NCBI RefSeq assembly: GCF_017876655.1
Contig: NZ_JAGIOK010000001.1
Span: 372,001 to 436,000 of the forward strand
Source: Microbacterium imperiale
Lineage (GTDB): Bacteria; Actinomycetota; Actinomycetes; Actinomycetales; Microbacteriaceae
DNA length: 64,000 bases
Reading direction: 5' to 3'
Part shown: positions 23,847-32,514 of the stretch, piece by piece
How positions within the stretch are numbered: position 1 is the stretch's first letter
How the letters are laid out: the number at the start of each line of letters is the position of its first letter
Notes under the pieces: generated by a model
The model's database searches: none
The model's input: the letters and a program-made list of their open reading frames with translations, nothing else
What the model was told of the DNA's origin: nothing
Made by a program: the position numbers and the translations under genes

Positions 23847-25118
23847 GTGCCAGGAGTGACCTCACGAAGCCGTAGTTCGCCGTCTCCGGACGACGAACTG
23901 CGGCTTCCGCGTCCGCCCGGCGTCATGCGCCGGTTCTGGTCGCGACACCCCCGGATCGCCGACGTCCTGATCGCGGGCGTCTGTCTGCTGATCTCCCTCG
24001 TGCCCGCGACATCGTTCGCCGGCCGCGAGGATGCCGTCGGCGTCGCCCGGTACTGGCCCGCGACCGGGCCGTTCGTCGTCGGCCTCGTCGTCGTCGGCTG
24101 CGCGTCGCTGCTCGTTCGCCGACGATTTCCCCGTGCGGTCTTCGCGCTGGCCGTGGTCGTCGCGCACGCGTACCTGCTCGCACCCGTCGCCGTGGGCGGC
24201 CTCCTGCTGTGCATCAGCGCGTACTCCCTGGCCGTGTATCGCAGTACTCGGGCATGCCTGATCGGTGTGGGGATCGCTCTCGGCTCGCTCGCGACGAGCG
24301 CCGCCGTCCTCGGCTTGACCGGCGTCATCGGTCCCGCGATCGCCTGGAACGCCGTGATCGGCGAGGCCGTCGTCACGACGATCGGCGCTCTCATCGGCAC
24401 CAACGTCGGCAACCGCAAGCGCTACGTCGCCGCGCTCATCGACCGCTCCCGCCAGCTGGTCGTCGAGCGCGACCAGCAGACGCAGCTCGCGGCGGCCTCC
24501 GAACGCGAGCGCATCGCCCGCGAGCTCCACGACATCGTCGCGCACTCGCTCACCGTGATGGTCGCCCTCGCTGAGGGCGTGGCCGCTTCGACCGACATGA
24601 ACCGCGCACGCCCCGGGGCCGCGGCGATCGCGGCGACCGGCCGTGAAGCCCTGCGCGACATGCGCGCGACGCTCGGTGTGCTGCGGGAACCGGATGCCGC
24701 ACCACTCGCGCCGCTCGCCCGCGACACCGCCGCCGAGACAATCGCCTCGGCGCGCGCGGCGGGGTTCGACGCCACGCTGACGGTGGCGGGAGAACGACCC
24801 GAGCTCAGCAGCGCGGTGCAGCTGGCCATCTCGCGCATCGCGCAGGAGGCCGTCACCAACGCCATCCGACACGCGCGCGGCGCGACCCGCATCGACCTTC
24901 GCATCGCGTACGCGCCGACGTCGGTCACCGTCACCGTGAGCGATGACGGTGAGCCCGTCGACCCGCCGCCGGCCTCCGCGGGCGGTTACGGTCTGCGGAG
25001 GCTGCGGGAACGGGTGGAACTGACCGGCGGCACCGTGGCAGCGGGGCCGGCCCAGGGACGCGGGTGGCGGGTCCACGCCGTCCTCCCTCTCGAACAGGAG
25101 AACCATGACGAGTCCTGA
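23847..25118 (+). CDS. Sensor histidine kinase (HisKA_3/DesK type)
   Basis: The 423-residue kinase has a basic N-terminus, four to five transmembrane segments (about residues 35-185), and a HisKA_3 dimerisation domain with the phosphorylated histidine H228 in ARELHDIVAHSLTVM. The C-terminal ATPase domain contains the N-box (QEAVTNAIRHA) and a G-box GGYGLRRLRERVEL. Few residues are outside the membrane, as in kinases that sense envelope stress or antibiotics together with a neighbouring ABC exporter. The start GTG 23847 is assumed; GTG 23856 is also possible. It overlaps the regulator gene by 14 bases. Confidence 0.92.
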   Translation: MPGVTSRSRSSPSPDDELRLPRPPGVMRRFWSRHPRIADVLIAGVCLLISLVPATSFAGREDAVGVARYWPATGPFVVGLVVVGCASLLVRRRFPRAVFALAVVVAHAYLLAPVAVGGLLLCISAYSLAVYRSTRACLIGVGIALGSLATSAAVLGLTGVIGPAIAWNAVIGEAVVTTIGALIGTNVGNRKRYVAALIDRSRQLVVERDQQTQLAAASERERIARELHDIVAHSLTVMVALAEGVAASTDMNRARPGAAAIAATGREALRDMRATLGVLREPDAAPLAPLARDTAAETIASARAAGFDATLTVAGERPELSSAVQLAISRIAQEAVTNAIRHARGATRIDLRIAYAPTSVTVTVSDDGEPVDPPPASAGGYGLRRLRERVELTGGTVAAGPAQGRGWRVHAVLPLEQENHDES

Positions 25119-25779
25119 TGCCGCGCCGATCCGCGTCCTCATCGTCGACGATCAGACGCTCATCCGGTTGGGGTTCCGCATGGTGCTGGAGTCGACCGGC
25201 GACATCGACGTGGTGGGCGAGGCGTCCGACGGCGCCGAGGCGCTCACGGCGGTGGCGGAGCTGTCGCCCGATGTCGTCCTCATGGACGTGCGCATGCCGG
25301 GCGTCGACGGCATCGAGGCGACCGCCCGCATCCGTCGGACCCACCCCGACGTGCGCGTGCTGGTGCTCACGACCTTCGACCTCGACGAGTACGCCTTCGG
25401 CGCGCTCCGCGCGGGAGCCGGAGGATTCCTGCTCAAGGACGCCCGTCGCGATGAGCTCATCGCCGCGGTTCGGGCGGTCGCGGCGGGCGAGGCGACCCTG
25501 TCGCCCCGCGTCACGCGGCGCATGATCGATCTCGTCACCTCCGCGGGCCTCCCCGCACCCGAGCCGGCGCGGCCGACGACGCTGACCGCGCGTGAGGCGG
25601 AGGTCCTCGACGCCATGGCGCGGGGACTGACCAACGCCGAGATCGCTGCGACGCTGTTCCTCAGCGAATCGACGGTCAAGACGCACGTCGGCCGCATCCT
25701 GACGAAGCTGCCCGCTCGCGACCGCGTGCACGCCGTCCTCATCGCGCACGGCCTCGCGCAACCCGGCCTCGACGCCTGA
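25105..25779 (+). CDS. LuxR/NarL-family response regulator
   Basis: The 224-residue regulator has a receiver domain with phospho-acceptor D61 (VVLMDVRMPG), acidic D15/D16 and K110-type lysine (LLKDARRDE), and a C-terminal LuxR helix-turn-helix (LTAREAEVLDAMARGLTNAEI, then STVKTHVGRILTKL). It is the partner of the overlapping kinase and probably controls the exporter operon in which it lies. A GGAGAACC ribosome site precedes ATG 25105. Confidence 0.95.
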   Translation: MTSPDAAPIRVLIVDDQTLIRLGFRMVLESTGDIDVVGEASDGAEALTAVAELSPDVVLMDVRMPGVDGIEATARIRRTHPDVRVLVLTTFDLDEYAFGALRAGAGGFLLKDARRDELIAAVRAVAAGEATLSPRVTRRMIDLVTSAGLPAPEPARPTTLTAREAEVLDAMARGLTNAEIAATLFLSESTVKTHVGRILTKLPARDRVHAVLIAHGLAQPGLDA

Positions 25780-25836
25780 GCCGGGCCTCGGCGCGCTCGC
25801 GGCTGGGGCGCAGGAGCCGTCGTTAGGATCGGATCG

Positions 25837-26955
25837 ATGACCCCGTTCGACGCCTCCCCCGACCCCGCTCCCGTGGACTGGAACATCTCCATGACCGACT
25901 TCGTGACGTTCCTCACCGCCGCTGGATGGAACATCGTGAAGGTTGCGGCGATCGTCCTCGGAGCGTTCGCGCTGTCCTGGCTCATGCGGCGCCTGATCGG
26001 ACGGGTCGTCGAGCGGATCGTCCGCGGGGCGAAGACCCGTGCCGATGCCGAGGACACCCGCGCGATCGACATCTCGCCGCTGGCCGAAGTGCGCATCGTG
26101 CAGCGGACCCGAACGCTCGGCTCCATCCTGTCGAACATCGTGAACGTGACGATCGTCATCGTCGCCCTGCTCATGATCGTCGGGGTGCTCAACCCCGACA
26201 TCCTCGGCTCATTCACGCTCCTGTCGGCGGCGATCGGCGCCGGCCTCGGCTTCGGCGCGCAGAACATCGTCAAGGACGTCCTCAACGGCATGTTCATCGT
26301 CGCCGAGGATCAGATCGGCATCGGCGATGTCGTCGACCTCGGGCTCGCGACCGGGATCGTCGAGTACGTGAGCGTGCGGGTGACGCACGTCCGCGATGTC
26401 AACGGCACCCTCTGGTTCGTCCGCAACGGCGAGATCACGCGCATCGGCAACCTGTCGCAGGGGTGGGCGCGCGTCATCATCGATCTGTCGGTCCCCACCG
26501 ACGCGGACATCGACGACGTCGAGCAGACGATGCTCGACAGCGCGAAGGAGATGGCGCGCGAGTCGAAGTGGCGTGGACGCATCATCGAGAAGCCCGAGAT
26601 CTGGGGACTGGAGTCGGTCAACGGCGACGCCCTCGTGATCCGACTGGTCGTGAAGACGCGGCCGAATGCGAAGGATGACGTCGCTCGCGCGCTGCGCCTG
26701 CGGCTCAAGCGCGCGATGGACGACCTCGGGGTGAAGATCCCGCAGCTGAACTCCACCATCCTGAGCGGTCTCGACGGCGCTCAGAGCGTCCGCGGCGCGA
26801 ACCCGCCGAAGACCAAGCCGCAGCCCGTCGCACCCATCGCGACGCGACCGCGACCGCAATGGCGGCCGCGTCGCAAGAACGCGCCCATCGCTGACGCTTC
26901 GCCGCCGCGGGAGCGTCCGGACTCCCCCGCCGCCGACCCGAAGGACACACCGTGA
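25837..26955 (+). CDS. mscS: MscS-family mechanosensitive ion channel
   Basis: The 372-residue channel releases solutes on osmotic downshock. Two N-terminal transmembrane segments are followed by the pore helix TM3 (GAGLGFGAQNIVKDVLNGMF), the beta domain (EDQIGIGDVVDLG, VRVTHVRDVNGTLWFVRNGEI) and the cytoplasmic alpha-beta domain. A proline- and arginine-rich tail of about 60 residues follows. ATG 25837 lies 7 bases after TAGGAT (25824-25829), suggesting a leaderless start. It overlaps the haemoglobin gene (GTGA). Confidence 0.93.
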   Translation: MTPFDASPDPAPVDWNISMTDFVTFLTAAGWNIVKVAAIVLGAFALSWLMRRLIGRVVERIVRGAKTRADAEDTRAIDISPLAEVRIVQRTRTLGSILSNIVNVTIVIVALLMIVGVLNPDILGSFTLLSAAIGAGLGFGAQNIVKDVLNGMFIVAEDQIGIGDVVDLGLATGIVEYVSVRVTHVRDVNGTLWFVRNGEITRIGNLSQGWARVIIDLSVPTDADIDDVEQTMLDSAKEMARESKWRGRIIEKPEIWGLESVNGDALVIRLVVKTRPNAKDDVARALRLRLKRAMDDLGVKIPQLNSTILSGLDGAQSVRGANPPKTKPQPVAPIATRPRPQWRPRRKNAPIADASPPRERPDSPAADPKDTP

Positions 26956-27413
26956 CCGACACGCGCAGCTTCTACGACGAGGTCGGCGGACACGAGATCT
27001 TCGCGCGACTGGTCGAGGTGTTCTACCGCGAGGTGGCCACCGACGACGTCCTCCGCCCGATGTATCCCGAGGAAGACCTCGGCCCCGCCGCAGAGCGCCT
27101 CTTGCTCTTCCTCGAGCAGTACTGGGGCGGACCGACGACGTACGGCGAGACCCGGGGTCACCCGCGTCTGCGCATGCGGCACCGCCCGTTCCACGTCGAC
27201 CCGGACGCCCGTGATCGGTGGCTGCGTCACATGAGGACGGCCGTGGACGAGCTCGATCTTTCTCCGCTTCACGAGGCGACGCTCTGGGACTACCTCGAAC
27301 GCGCCGCTCACGCGATGGTCAACACCTTCGAGCCGTCGGGCATCGGCCCCGCTGCCGGCGTGGGCGCCACCGCCCTGCCGCTGCACCCCCGGACGACCGC
27401 CGACGACTCCTGA
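26952..27413 (+). CDS. glbO: Group II truncated haemoglobin
   Basis: The 153-residue haem protein shows the group II residues: Y25 (B10), Y38 (CD1), proximal H77 in RLRMRHRPF and W90 (G8) in RDRWLRHM. By analogy with mycobacterial GlbO it may bind oxygen or remove NO and peroxide. GTG 26952 overlaps the mscS stop. The last 25 residues are a disordered tail. Fusion to mscS by coupling is unusual but may be operon convenience only. Confidence 0.95.
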   Translation: MTDTRSFYDEVGGHEIFARLVEVFYREVATDDVLRPMYPEEDLGPAAERLLLFLEQYWGGPTTYGETRGHPRLRMRHRPFHVDPDARDRWLRHMRTAVDELDLSPLHEATLWDYLERAAHAMVNTFEPSGIGPAAGVGATALPLHPRTTADDS

Positions 27414-27437
27414 CCGCCTGCGCGGTGCGACGGGCTT

Positions 27438-28109
27438 CTAGCCGTTCCGACCGGTGGCGCGCACGGGCGTCAATCCCATCGCGACCGGGCCGCGCGTGAG
27501 CACGTGCCCGCGAGCGAACGAGACGCGCGTCCACACGTCGGTGCGGCGGACGACCGGCTGTTCCGCTCCCCCGATGAAGCCGAGCCCGACGGCGGCGAAG
27601 GCGACGCCCAGCGGCAGGCCCGCGAGGTCGTCGTCGGCGGCACCCCAGATCGACGAGCGGACGAGGTGGACGACATCGTCGCCGGCTCCCGTCGGCAGCT
27701 GACGAGCGACGGCAGCGATCCCCCACTGCGCGCGCAACGATACGCGCGCCGAATCGAGTCCGCCCGCATCACGCCAGCCGGAGCGCGGCGGTGAAACGCC
27801 GGCCCAGGAAGCGGTCACCGCGCTGTCGGGAAGACGGACGGCTCGGGCGTCGGCGTCCGCGGTCAGCGCCGCGGCACCGACCGCGAGGTCGCACTCGAGT
27901 TCGGGATCGACCGGGGCGGTGCGCATCCCCAGTACGAAGGGGGTTCCGTCCGCGAGCGAGCGCGGCGCAAGCGGCGCGCACGTTATGGCGAGGATGCCGT
28001 TGCCGCCCTGCAGCCGAATGACGCCGTCCCCCAGACGTGCGGCGCGGCCCGCGAAGGTGAGGACGTCGCGTGCCACCTCGGGCTGGGGGAACAGGAGGCG
28101 CGCAGACAT
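27438..28109 (-). CDS. Conserved hypothetical protein, 223 aa
   Basis: Unrecognised. The 223-residue protein has no transmembrane segment or catalytic motif that I can identify; it is rich in Ala, Gly and Val with beta-rich stretches (VIRLQGGNGILAITCAPLAP). I chose ATG 28109 because TAGTCT (28117-28122 on the minus strand) lies 7 bases upstream, giving a leaderless start; an upstream in-frame ATG would cross the divergent tesB start. The promoter is interlocked with that of tesB. Confidence 0.7.
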   Translation of the reverse strand: MSARLLFPQPEVARDVLTFAGRAARLGDGVIRLQGGNGILAITCAPLAPRSLADGTPFVLGMRTAPVDPELECDLAVGAAALTADADARAVRLPDSAVTASWAGVSPPRSGWRDAGGLDSARVSLRAQWGIAAVARQLPTGAGDDVVHLVRSSIWGAADDDLAGLPLGVAFAAVGLGFIGGAEQPVVRRTDVWTRVSFARGHVLTRGPVAMGLTPVRATGRNG

Positions 28110-28115
28110 CCGTCC

Positions 28116-28122
28116 TAGACTA
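28116..28122. promoter_or_regulatory. Overlapping divergent -10 boxes
   Basis: TAGACT on the plus strand (28116-28121) serves tesB at ATG 28130, and TAGTCT on the minus strand (28117-28122) serves the gene starting at 28109. Five of six positions are shared, so both promoters cannot be melted by polymerase at once. Confidence 0.5.
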
Positions 28123-28129
28123 CCGATCG

Positions 28130-29071
28130 ATGGCTGAGACAAGCGGAGAGACCGTACCCGAGACCCCCGCCGAAGAAGCCGACCCGGTTGCCGCGCTGCT
28201 GCGCGTTCTCGACCTCTCGTCGAGCGAGGCCCGCACCACCGAAGACATCTTCACCGGTGAGTCGCAGGTCATGCCGCAGGGCCGCGTCTTCGGCGGTCAG
28301 GTGCTGGCGCAGGCGACCATGGCGGCGATGCGCACCGTCCCCGACGAGCGCGTCCCGCACTCGATGCACGGTTATTTCCTGCGGCCGGGCGACTCGTCGC
28401 GCAACATCACGTTCTCGGTCGACCGGATCCACGACGGGAGATCGTTCTCGACGCGCCGCACGCAGGCCTTCCAGAACGGGTCGCCGATCTTCTCGATGAT
28501 CGCGTCGTTCGAGGACGAGGATCCGGGCGTGGAGCATGCCGAACCGATGCCGGAGGGCATCCCGCAGCCCGAAGACCTGCCGGGCCTCGAGCAGCAGCTG
28601 AGCGGTCTGCACCCGCTGAGCCGACGGATCTTCTCGGCGAACCCGATCGAGCTGCGTCATGTGACCGCGCCGATCTACCTCGAGCCGAGCGACCCGGCGA
28701 CCTCCCGACAGGCGGTATGGGCTCGCAGCCGGTCGCCGCTGCCGGATGACCCGACGATCCATCGGGCCGCTCTCGCCTTCCTCAGCGACCTCACGATCCA
28801 GGAGCCGGTGCTGCGCGCGCACGGACTCGCGTGGGCGACCCCGGGGCTGAAGGTGGCCAGCCTCGACCATGCGATGTGGTGGCACCGCTTCGCGCGGGTC
28901 GACGAGTGGCTGCTGTACGTGCAGGAGTCACCGAGCGCCCGCGGTGGGCGCGGACTGTCGACCGGACGCATTTACGACCGCGCCGGCACGCTCATCGCGA
29001 GCGTGGCGCAGGAGATCATGGTGCGCGTTCCGGACGGCGCGGACGGCGCAGCTCAGCGCCGGCGCGCGTAG
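28130..29071 (+). CDS. tesB: Acyl-CoA thioesterase II
   Basis: The 313-residue double-hotdog enzyme hydrolyses medium- to long-chain acyl-CoA. Landmarks are RVFGGQVLAQATMAA, HSMHGYFLRPGD, RRTQAFQNGSPIF, and in the second hotdog FLSDLTIQEPVL with the catalytic Asp, and LDHAMWWHR. ATG 28130 lies 8 bases after TAGACT, so it is probably leaderless. Its 3' end overlaps the 3' end of the convergent frameshifted thioesterase by 19 bases. Confidence 0.94.
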   Translation: MAETSGETVPETPAEEADPVAALLRVLDLSSSEARTTEDIFTGESQVMPQGRVFGGQVLAQATMAAMRTVPDERVPHSMHGYFLRPGDSSRNITFSVDRIHDGRSFSTRRTQAFQNGSPIFSMIASFEDEDPGVEHAEPMPEGIPQPEDLPGLEQQLSGLHPLSRRIFSANPIELRHVTAPIYLEPSDPATSRQAVWARSRSPLPDDPTIHRAALAFLSDLTIQEPVLRAHGLAWATPGLKVASLDHAMWWHRFARVDEWLLYVQESPSARGGRGLSTGRIYDRAGTLIASVAQEIMVRVPDGADGAAQRRRA

Positions 29072-29567
29072 ACGATCGGCTCGCCCACGACCGGGGCCCA
29101 CGCGGCGCGCATCTCATCGGTCAGCCGCACGGGACGACCGGTAGCGGTGGAGACCATGACCACAACGGCGGTGGATCGCGCGTAGCAGACCTGCGGCTCG
29201 TCGCCGCGAGGACTGAACACCTCGTAGCAGACGTCGATGCTCGAGCCGCCCATGCGGCCGATCCACAGCTGCACATCAAGCGGTCGCTGGCCGTAGGCAC
29301 CGGGGCGAGGTACTCGATCTCCTGCCGCGCGATCAGCGTCATCGTCTCGGCCGTCGCACTGAGCGCCCCGAGGATCGCGGTGGGAGGACCATCCAGGCCC
29401 GCCTCGGGCTTCCAGAAGGCCCGCAGGCGCGCTTCCTCGAGCAGCTTCAGCATCGAGGTGTTGTTCACGTGCCCGAGCGCGTCCAGATCGCCCCAGCGCA
29501 GGTGTATCGGGACGTGGACGCGGGCGTCCCCGGCGGTGCCCGCCGGGGACGGGGTGACCTCAGTCAC
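29053..29567 (-). pseudogene. Hotdog (4HBT) acyl-CoA thioesterase, frameshifted
   Basis: The N-terminal part (from GTG 29567) reads VHVPIHLRWGDLDALGHVNN, the 4HBT active-site segment, to IARQEIEYLAPV. The C-terminal part continues in another frame as YGQRPLDVQLWIGRMGG to the stop at 29053. The frames join if one base is added near 29295/29296, giving about 172 residues of normal family length. Either the gene is broken by a one-base deletion or this is a sequence error. GTG 29567 overlaps the ettA stop by 8 bases, so it would be the second gene of that transcript. Confidence 0.8.
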
Positions 29568-31239
29568 GCGTGAGCTTGCGGTACGTCGACTTCGCCGGGT
29601 TGGCGGCATCCGCTCCGAGACGCTCGATCTTGTTCGCCTCGTAGGCTTCGAAGTTGCCCTCGAACCAGTACCACTGCGCGGGGCTCTCGTCCGTGCCCTC
29701 GTACGCGAGGATGTGCGTGGCGATGCGGTCGAGGAACCACCGGTCGTGGGTGATGACGACGGCGCAGCCGGGGAACTCGAGCAGCGCGTTCTCGAGGGAG
29801 CTCAGGGTCTCGACGTCGAGGTCGTTGGTCGGCTCGTCGAGGAGCAGGAGGTTGCCGCCCTCCTTGAGCGTCAGCGCGAGGTTCAGGCGGTTGCGCTCAC
29901 CACCCGAGAGCACGCCGGCCTTCTTCTGCTGGTCGGGGCCCTTGAAACCGAACTTCGACACGTACGCGCGCGACGGGATCTCGGTCTTGCCGACCGTGAT
30001 GATGTCGAGTCCGTCCGAGACGACCTCCCAGAGGGTCTTCTCGGGGTCGATGTTGCCGCGCGACTGGTCGACGTAGCTGATCTTGACGGTCTCGCCGATC
30101 TTCAGGTCGCCGGCGTCGAGCGGCTCGAGGCCGACGATGGTCTTGAACAGCGTCGTCTTGCCGACGCCGTTGGGGCCGATGACTCCGACGATGCCGTTGG
30201 GCGGCAGGTTGAAGCTGAGGTTGTCGATGAGCACCCGGTCGCCGAACGCCTTGTGGAGCTTCTTGGCGTCGATGACCACGTTGCCCAGACGGGGACCCGC
30301 GGGGATCTGGATCTCTTCGAAATCGAGCTTGCGCGTGCGCTCCGCCTCGGCCGCCATCTCTTCGTAGCGTGCGAGACGCGCCTTCGACTTCGTCTGACGG
30401 CCCTTGGCCGAGCTGCGGACCCACTCGAGCTCGTCCTTGAGGCGCTTCGCGAGCTTGGCGTCCTTCTTGCCTTGGATGTCGAGGCGCTCGGCCTTCTTCT
30501 CGAGGTAGGTCGAGTAGTTGCCCTCGTACCCGATGAGGCGACCGCGGTCGACCTCGGCGATCCATTCGGCGACGTTGTCGAGGAAGTACCGGTCGTGCGT
30601 GATCGCGATGACGGCACCCTTGTACGACTGCAGGTGCTGCTCGAGCCACAGCACGCTCTCGGCGTCGAGGTGGTTGGTGGGCTCATCCAGAAGCAGCAGG
30701 TCGGGCTTCTGCAGCAGCAGACGCGCGAGCGCGACTCGGCGACGCTCACCACCGGACAGGGGCGCGACCGACGCGTCGGCGGGCGGAGTGCGCAGTGCCT
30801 CCATCGCCTGGTGGAGCTGCGAGTCGAGGTCCCAGCCGTCGGCCGCGTCGATCTCCTCCTGCAGCGTGCCCATCTCGGCCAGCAGCGCGTCGAAGTCCGC
30901 GTCGGGGTCGGCCATCAGGGCCGAGATCTCGTTGAACCGGTCGAGCTTGGCCTTGATCGCCACGCCCGCCTCGATGTTCTCGAGCACCGTCTTGGAGTCG
31001 TCCAGCTCCGGCTCCTGCATGAGGATGCCGACCGTGTACCCCGGCGTCAGCTTCGCCTCGCCGTTGGAGGGCTGGTCGAGGCCCGCCATGATCTTGAGGA
31101 TCGTCGACTTTCCGGCGCCGTTGGGGCCGACCATGCCGATCTTCGCTCCCGGAAGGAACGACATCGTGACGTCGTCGAGAATGAGCTTCTCGCCGACAGC
31201 CTTGCGGGCGCGGACCATGGAGTAGATGTACTCAGCCAT
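29560..31239 (-). CDS. ettA: Energy-dependent translational throttle protein EttA (ABC-F)
   Basis: The 559-residue protein has two ABC domains without membrane segments: first Walker A GPNGAGKST and signature LSGGERRRVALARLLLQ, second Walker A GPNGVGKTT and signature LSGGERNRLNLALTL, joined by the ABC-F linker. An arm insertion in the first domain (about residues 95-140) marks EttA, which gates translation at the ribosomal E site according to the ATP/ADP ratio. The -10 TAGAAT (31249-31254) is 9 bases before ATG 31239. Confidence 0.96.
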   Translation of the reverse strand: MAEYIYSMVRARKAVGEKLILDDVTMSFLPGAKIGMVGPNGAGKSTILKIMAGLDQPSNGEAKLTPGYTVGILMQEPELDDSKTVLENIEAGVAIKAKLDRFNEISALMADPDADFDALLAEMGTLQEEIDAADGWDLDSQLHQAMEALRTPPADASVAPLSGGERRRVALARLLLQKPDLLLLDEPTNHLDAESVLWLEQHLQSYKGAVIAITHDRYFLDNVAEWIAEVDRGRLIGYEGNYSTYLEKKAERLDIQGKKDAKLAKRLKDELEWVRSSAKGRQTKSKARLARYEEMAAEAERTRKLDFEEIQIPAGPRLGNVVIDAKKLHKAFGDRVLIDNLSFNLPPNGIVGVIGPNGVGKTTLFKTIVGLEPLDAGDLKIGETVKISYVDQSRGNIDPEKTLWEVVSDGLDIITVGKTEIPSRAYVSKFGFKGPDQQKKAGVLSGGERNRLNLALTLKEGGNLLLLDEPTNDLDVETLSSLENALLEFPGCAVVITHDRWFLDRIATHILAYEGTDESPAQWYWFEGNFEAYEANKIERLGADAANPAKSTYRKLTRD

Positions 31240-31289
31240 AACGGATCGATTCTAGTCGGCCGGGCGCCCGGCTCTCCGCCCCGCGCCGG

Positions 31290-31784
31290 TCACCAGTCGA
31301 TCGGCCGCGTCAGCCCGACCAGGCACCCGCCGCTCGGCAGCTCCGGGAGCACGAGCGCGGTCGGTGCCGGGGTCGAGGGTCCGACCTGTCCCACGAGGCA
31401 CTCCCCCTTCCAGAGCACCGAGAACTGCAGGCTGTCGACGGGGTCGTCCACGGACGTGCGGTCGGCGGTGACCTGCATCGCCGCCTTGTCGAAACCGGCG
31501 GCGACGAGGGCGTCGACGTATGCACGTCCGGCCACGTTGTCCGGCGTCGCCGCCACCTGCTCCATGACGGCCGTGAAGAGCGGCAGGTTGTCCGCTGCCG
31601 AGCCCTCGGGAACGAGGACCGGCCCCTGGGGTGCCGGTTCGGTGGTGGTCTCCACCGGGCTGGGCGTGGTGGGAACCGGCTCCGGGTTGGTCTGCGAGCA
31701 CCCCGCCACGGCCAGGGTCGCGGCGACGATCACCGCGGCTGCGGCGTGTCTCGGTCGGGGCGATGCGAAGCGGAGGGGGCGCAC
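31290..31784 (-). CDS. Small lipoprotein
   Basis: The 164-residue protein has a basic N-terminus, hydrophobic core and lipobox VAGC (Cys about residue 28), then a Pro/Thr-rich spacer and a compact domain with two cysteines near the C-terminus (GECLVGQVG, GGCLVGL). It is an extracytoplasmic lipid-anchored protein of a family seen in Microbacteriaceae; its role is unknown. GTG 31784 lies 6 bases after TAGACT (31791-31796), giving a leaderless start. Confidence 0.8.
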   Translation of the reverse strand: MRPLRFASPRPRHAAAAVIVAATLAVAGCSQTNPEPVPTTPSPVETTTEPAPQGPVLVPEGSAADNLPLFTAVMEQVAATPDNVAGRAYVDALVAAGFDKAAMQVTADRTSVDDPVDSLQFSVLWKGECLVGQVGPSTPAPTALVLPELPSGGCLVGLTRPIDW

Positions 31785-31827
31785 CCGTGCAGTCTAGGGC
31801 GCGGATCCGAACGGCCGCTGTCGAGCT

Positions 31828-32352
31828 TCAGAACGGCGCCGGCTCGGGCTCTGCAGGCGCCCAGTGCCCCTCGGCTGTCGCCGCCTCCGCCTGCTCCCGC
31901 GGCCCTGCGGCCGGAGTGCCCCCGGGGAGGGACCATGCCCCCGCCTCGGTGCCCCCCTCAGCGCCCGGCGCGGCCTCGGACGGCGAGGCCTCGCCCCCCG
32001 TGCGCTTGTGGAAGACGGCGGTGCCCCACTTGAGGTCCGGGCCGATCGCGTCGGCATCGACCTCGACCTCGATCCCCTTCTTGCCGCCGGCCTCCCATTC
32101 CTTCACGCGGAGCTTCCCGTCGACGATGACGCGTTGCCCCTTGCGCAGCGACGCGAAGGCGTTCTCGCCAAGCGAGCGGAAGACGCAGATGCGATACCAG
32201 TTCGTCGTCCCGTCGACCCATTCCCCCGACTGGGGATCGCGATAGCGCTGACTGCTCGCGAGCCGAAAGGTCGTCACGGGGATGCCGCTGCCGGTGCGGC
32301 GCTGCTCGGGCTCGGTCGCGATGTTGCCGATGACGGTGATGCGGTCGGACAT
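31828..32352 (-). CDS. ssb: Single-stranded DNA-binding protein paralogue
   Basis: The 174-residue protein has an N-terminal OB fold (MSDRITVIGNIATEPEQR, WYRICVFRSLGENAFASLRKGQRVIVDGKLRVKEW) followed by a disordered tail. The tail ends EPEPAPF rather than the acidic DDDIPF tip that recruits repair and replication proteins, suggesting the secondary actinobacterial SsbB-type paralogue rather than the main SSB, whose gene should lie near rpsF/rpsR outside this window. A GAGGAGC ribosome site precedes ATG 32352. Confidence 0.9.
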   Translation of the reverse strand: MSDRITVIGNIATEPEQRRTGSGIPVTTFRLASSQRYRDPQSGEWVDGTTNWYRICVFRSLGENAFASLRKGQRVIVDGKLRVKEWEAGGKKGIEVEVDADAIGPDLKWGTAVFHKRTGGEASPSEAAPGAEGGTEAGAWSLPGGTPAAGPREQAEAATAEGHWAPAEPEPAPF

Positions 32353-32454
32353 GTCTGCTCCTCAATCGAAGGGGACGCGGTGGTGGATGCTCCGACGCCC
32401 GAGTGCCCGTCGAGCGCCGGAGCACGTCCAGCATCGCGGCATCCGTGAACGCGA

Positions 32455-32492
32455 CGACGGCGGTTCCGCACGAGTGTGGGGAACCGCCGTCG
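32455..32492 (-). terminator. Terminator of msrA
   Basis: CGACGGCGGTTCC (32455-32467) pairs perfectly with GGAACCGCCGTCG (32480-32492) across a 12-nt loop, 23 bp past the msrA stop. Confidence 0.8.
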
Positions 32493-32514
32493 CCGGGAGG
32501 ATGGGGAGGAGCCG

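Noticed and set aside
28831..31797. A 988-codon rightward open frame opposite ettA
   Set aside because: Shadow of ettA and neighbours; no recognisable domain and no plausible start region.
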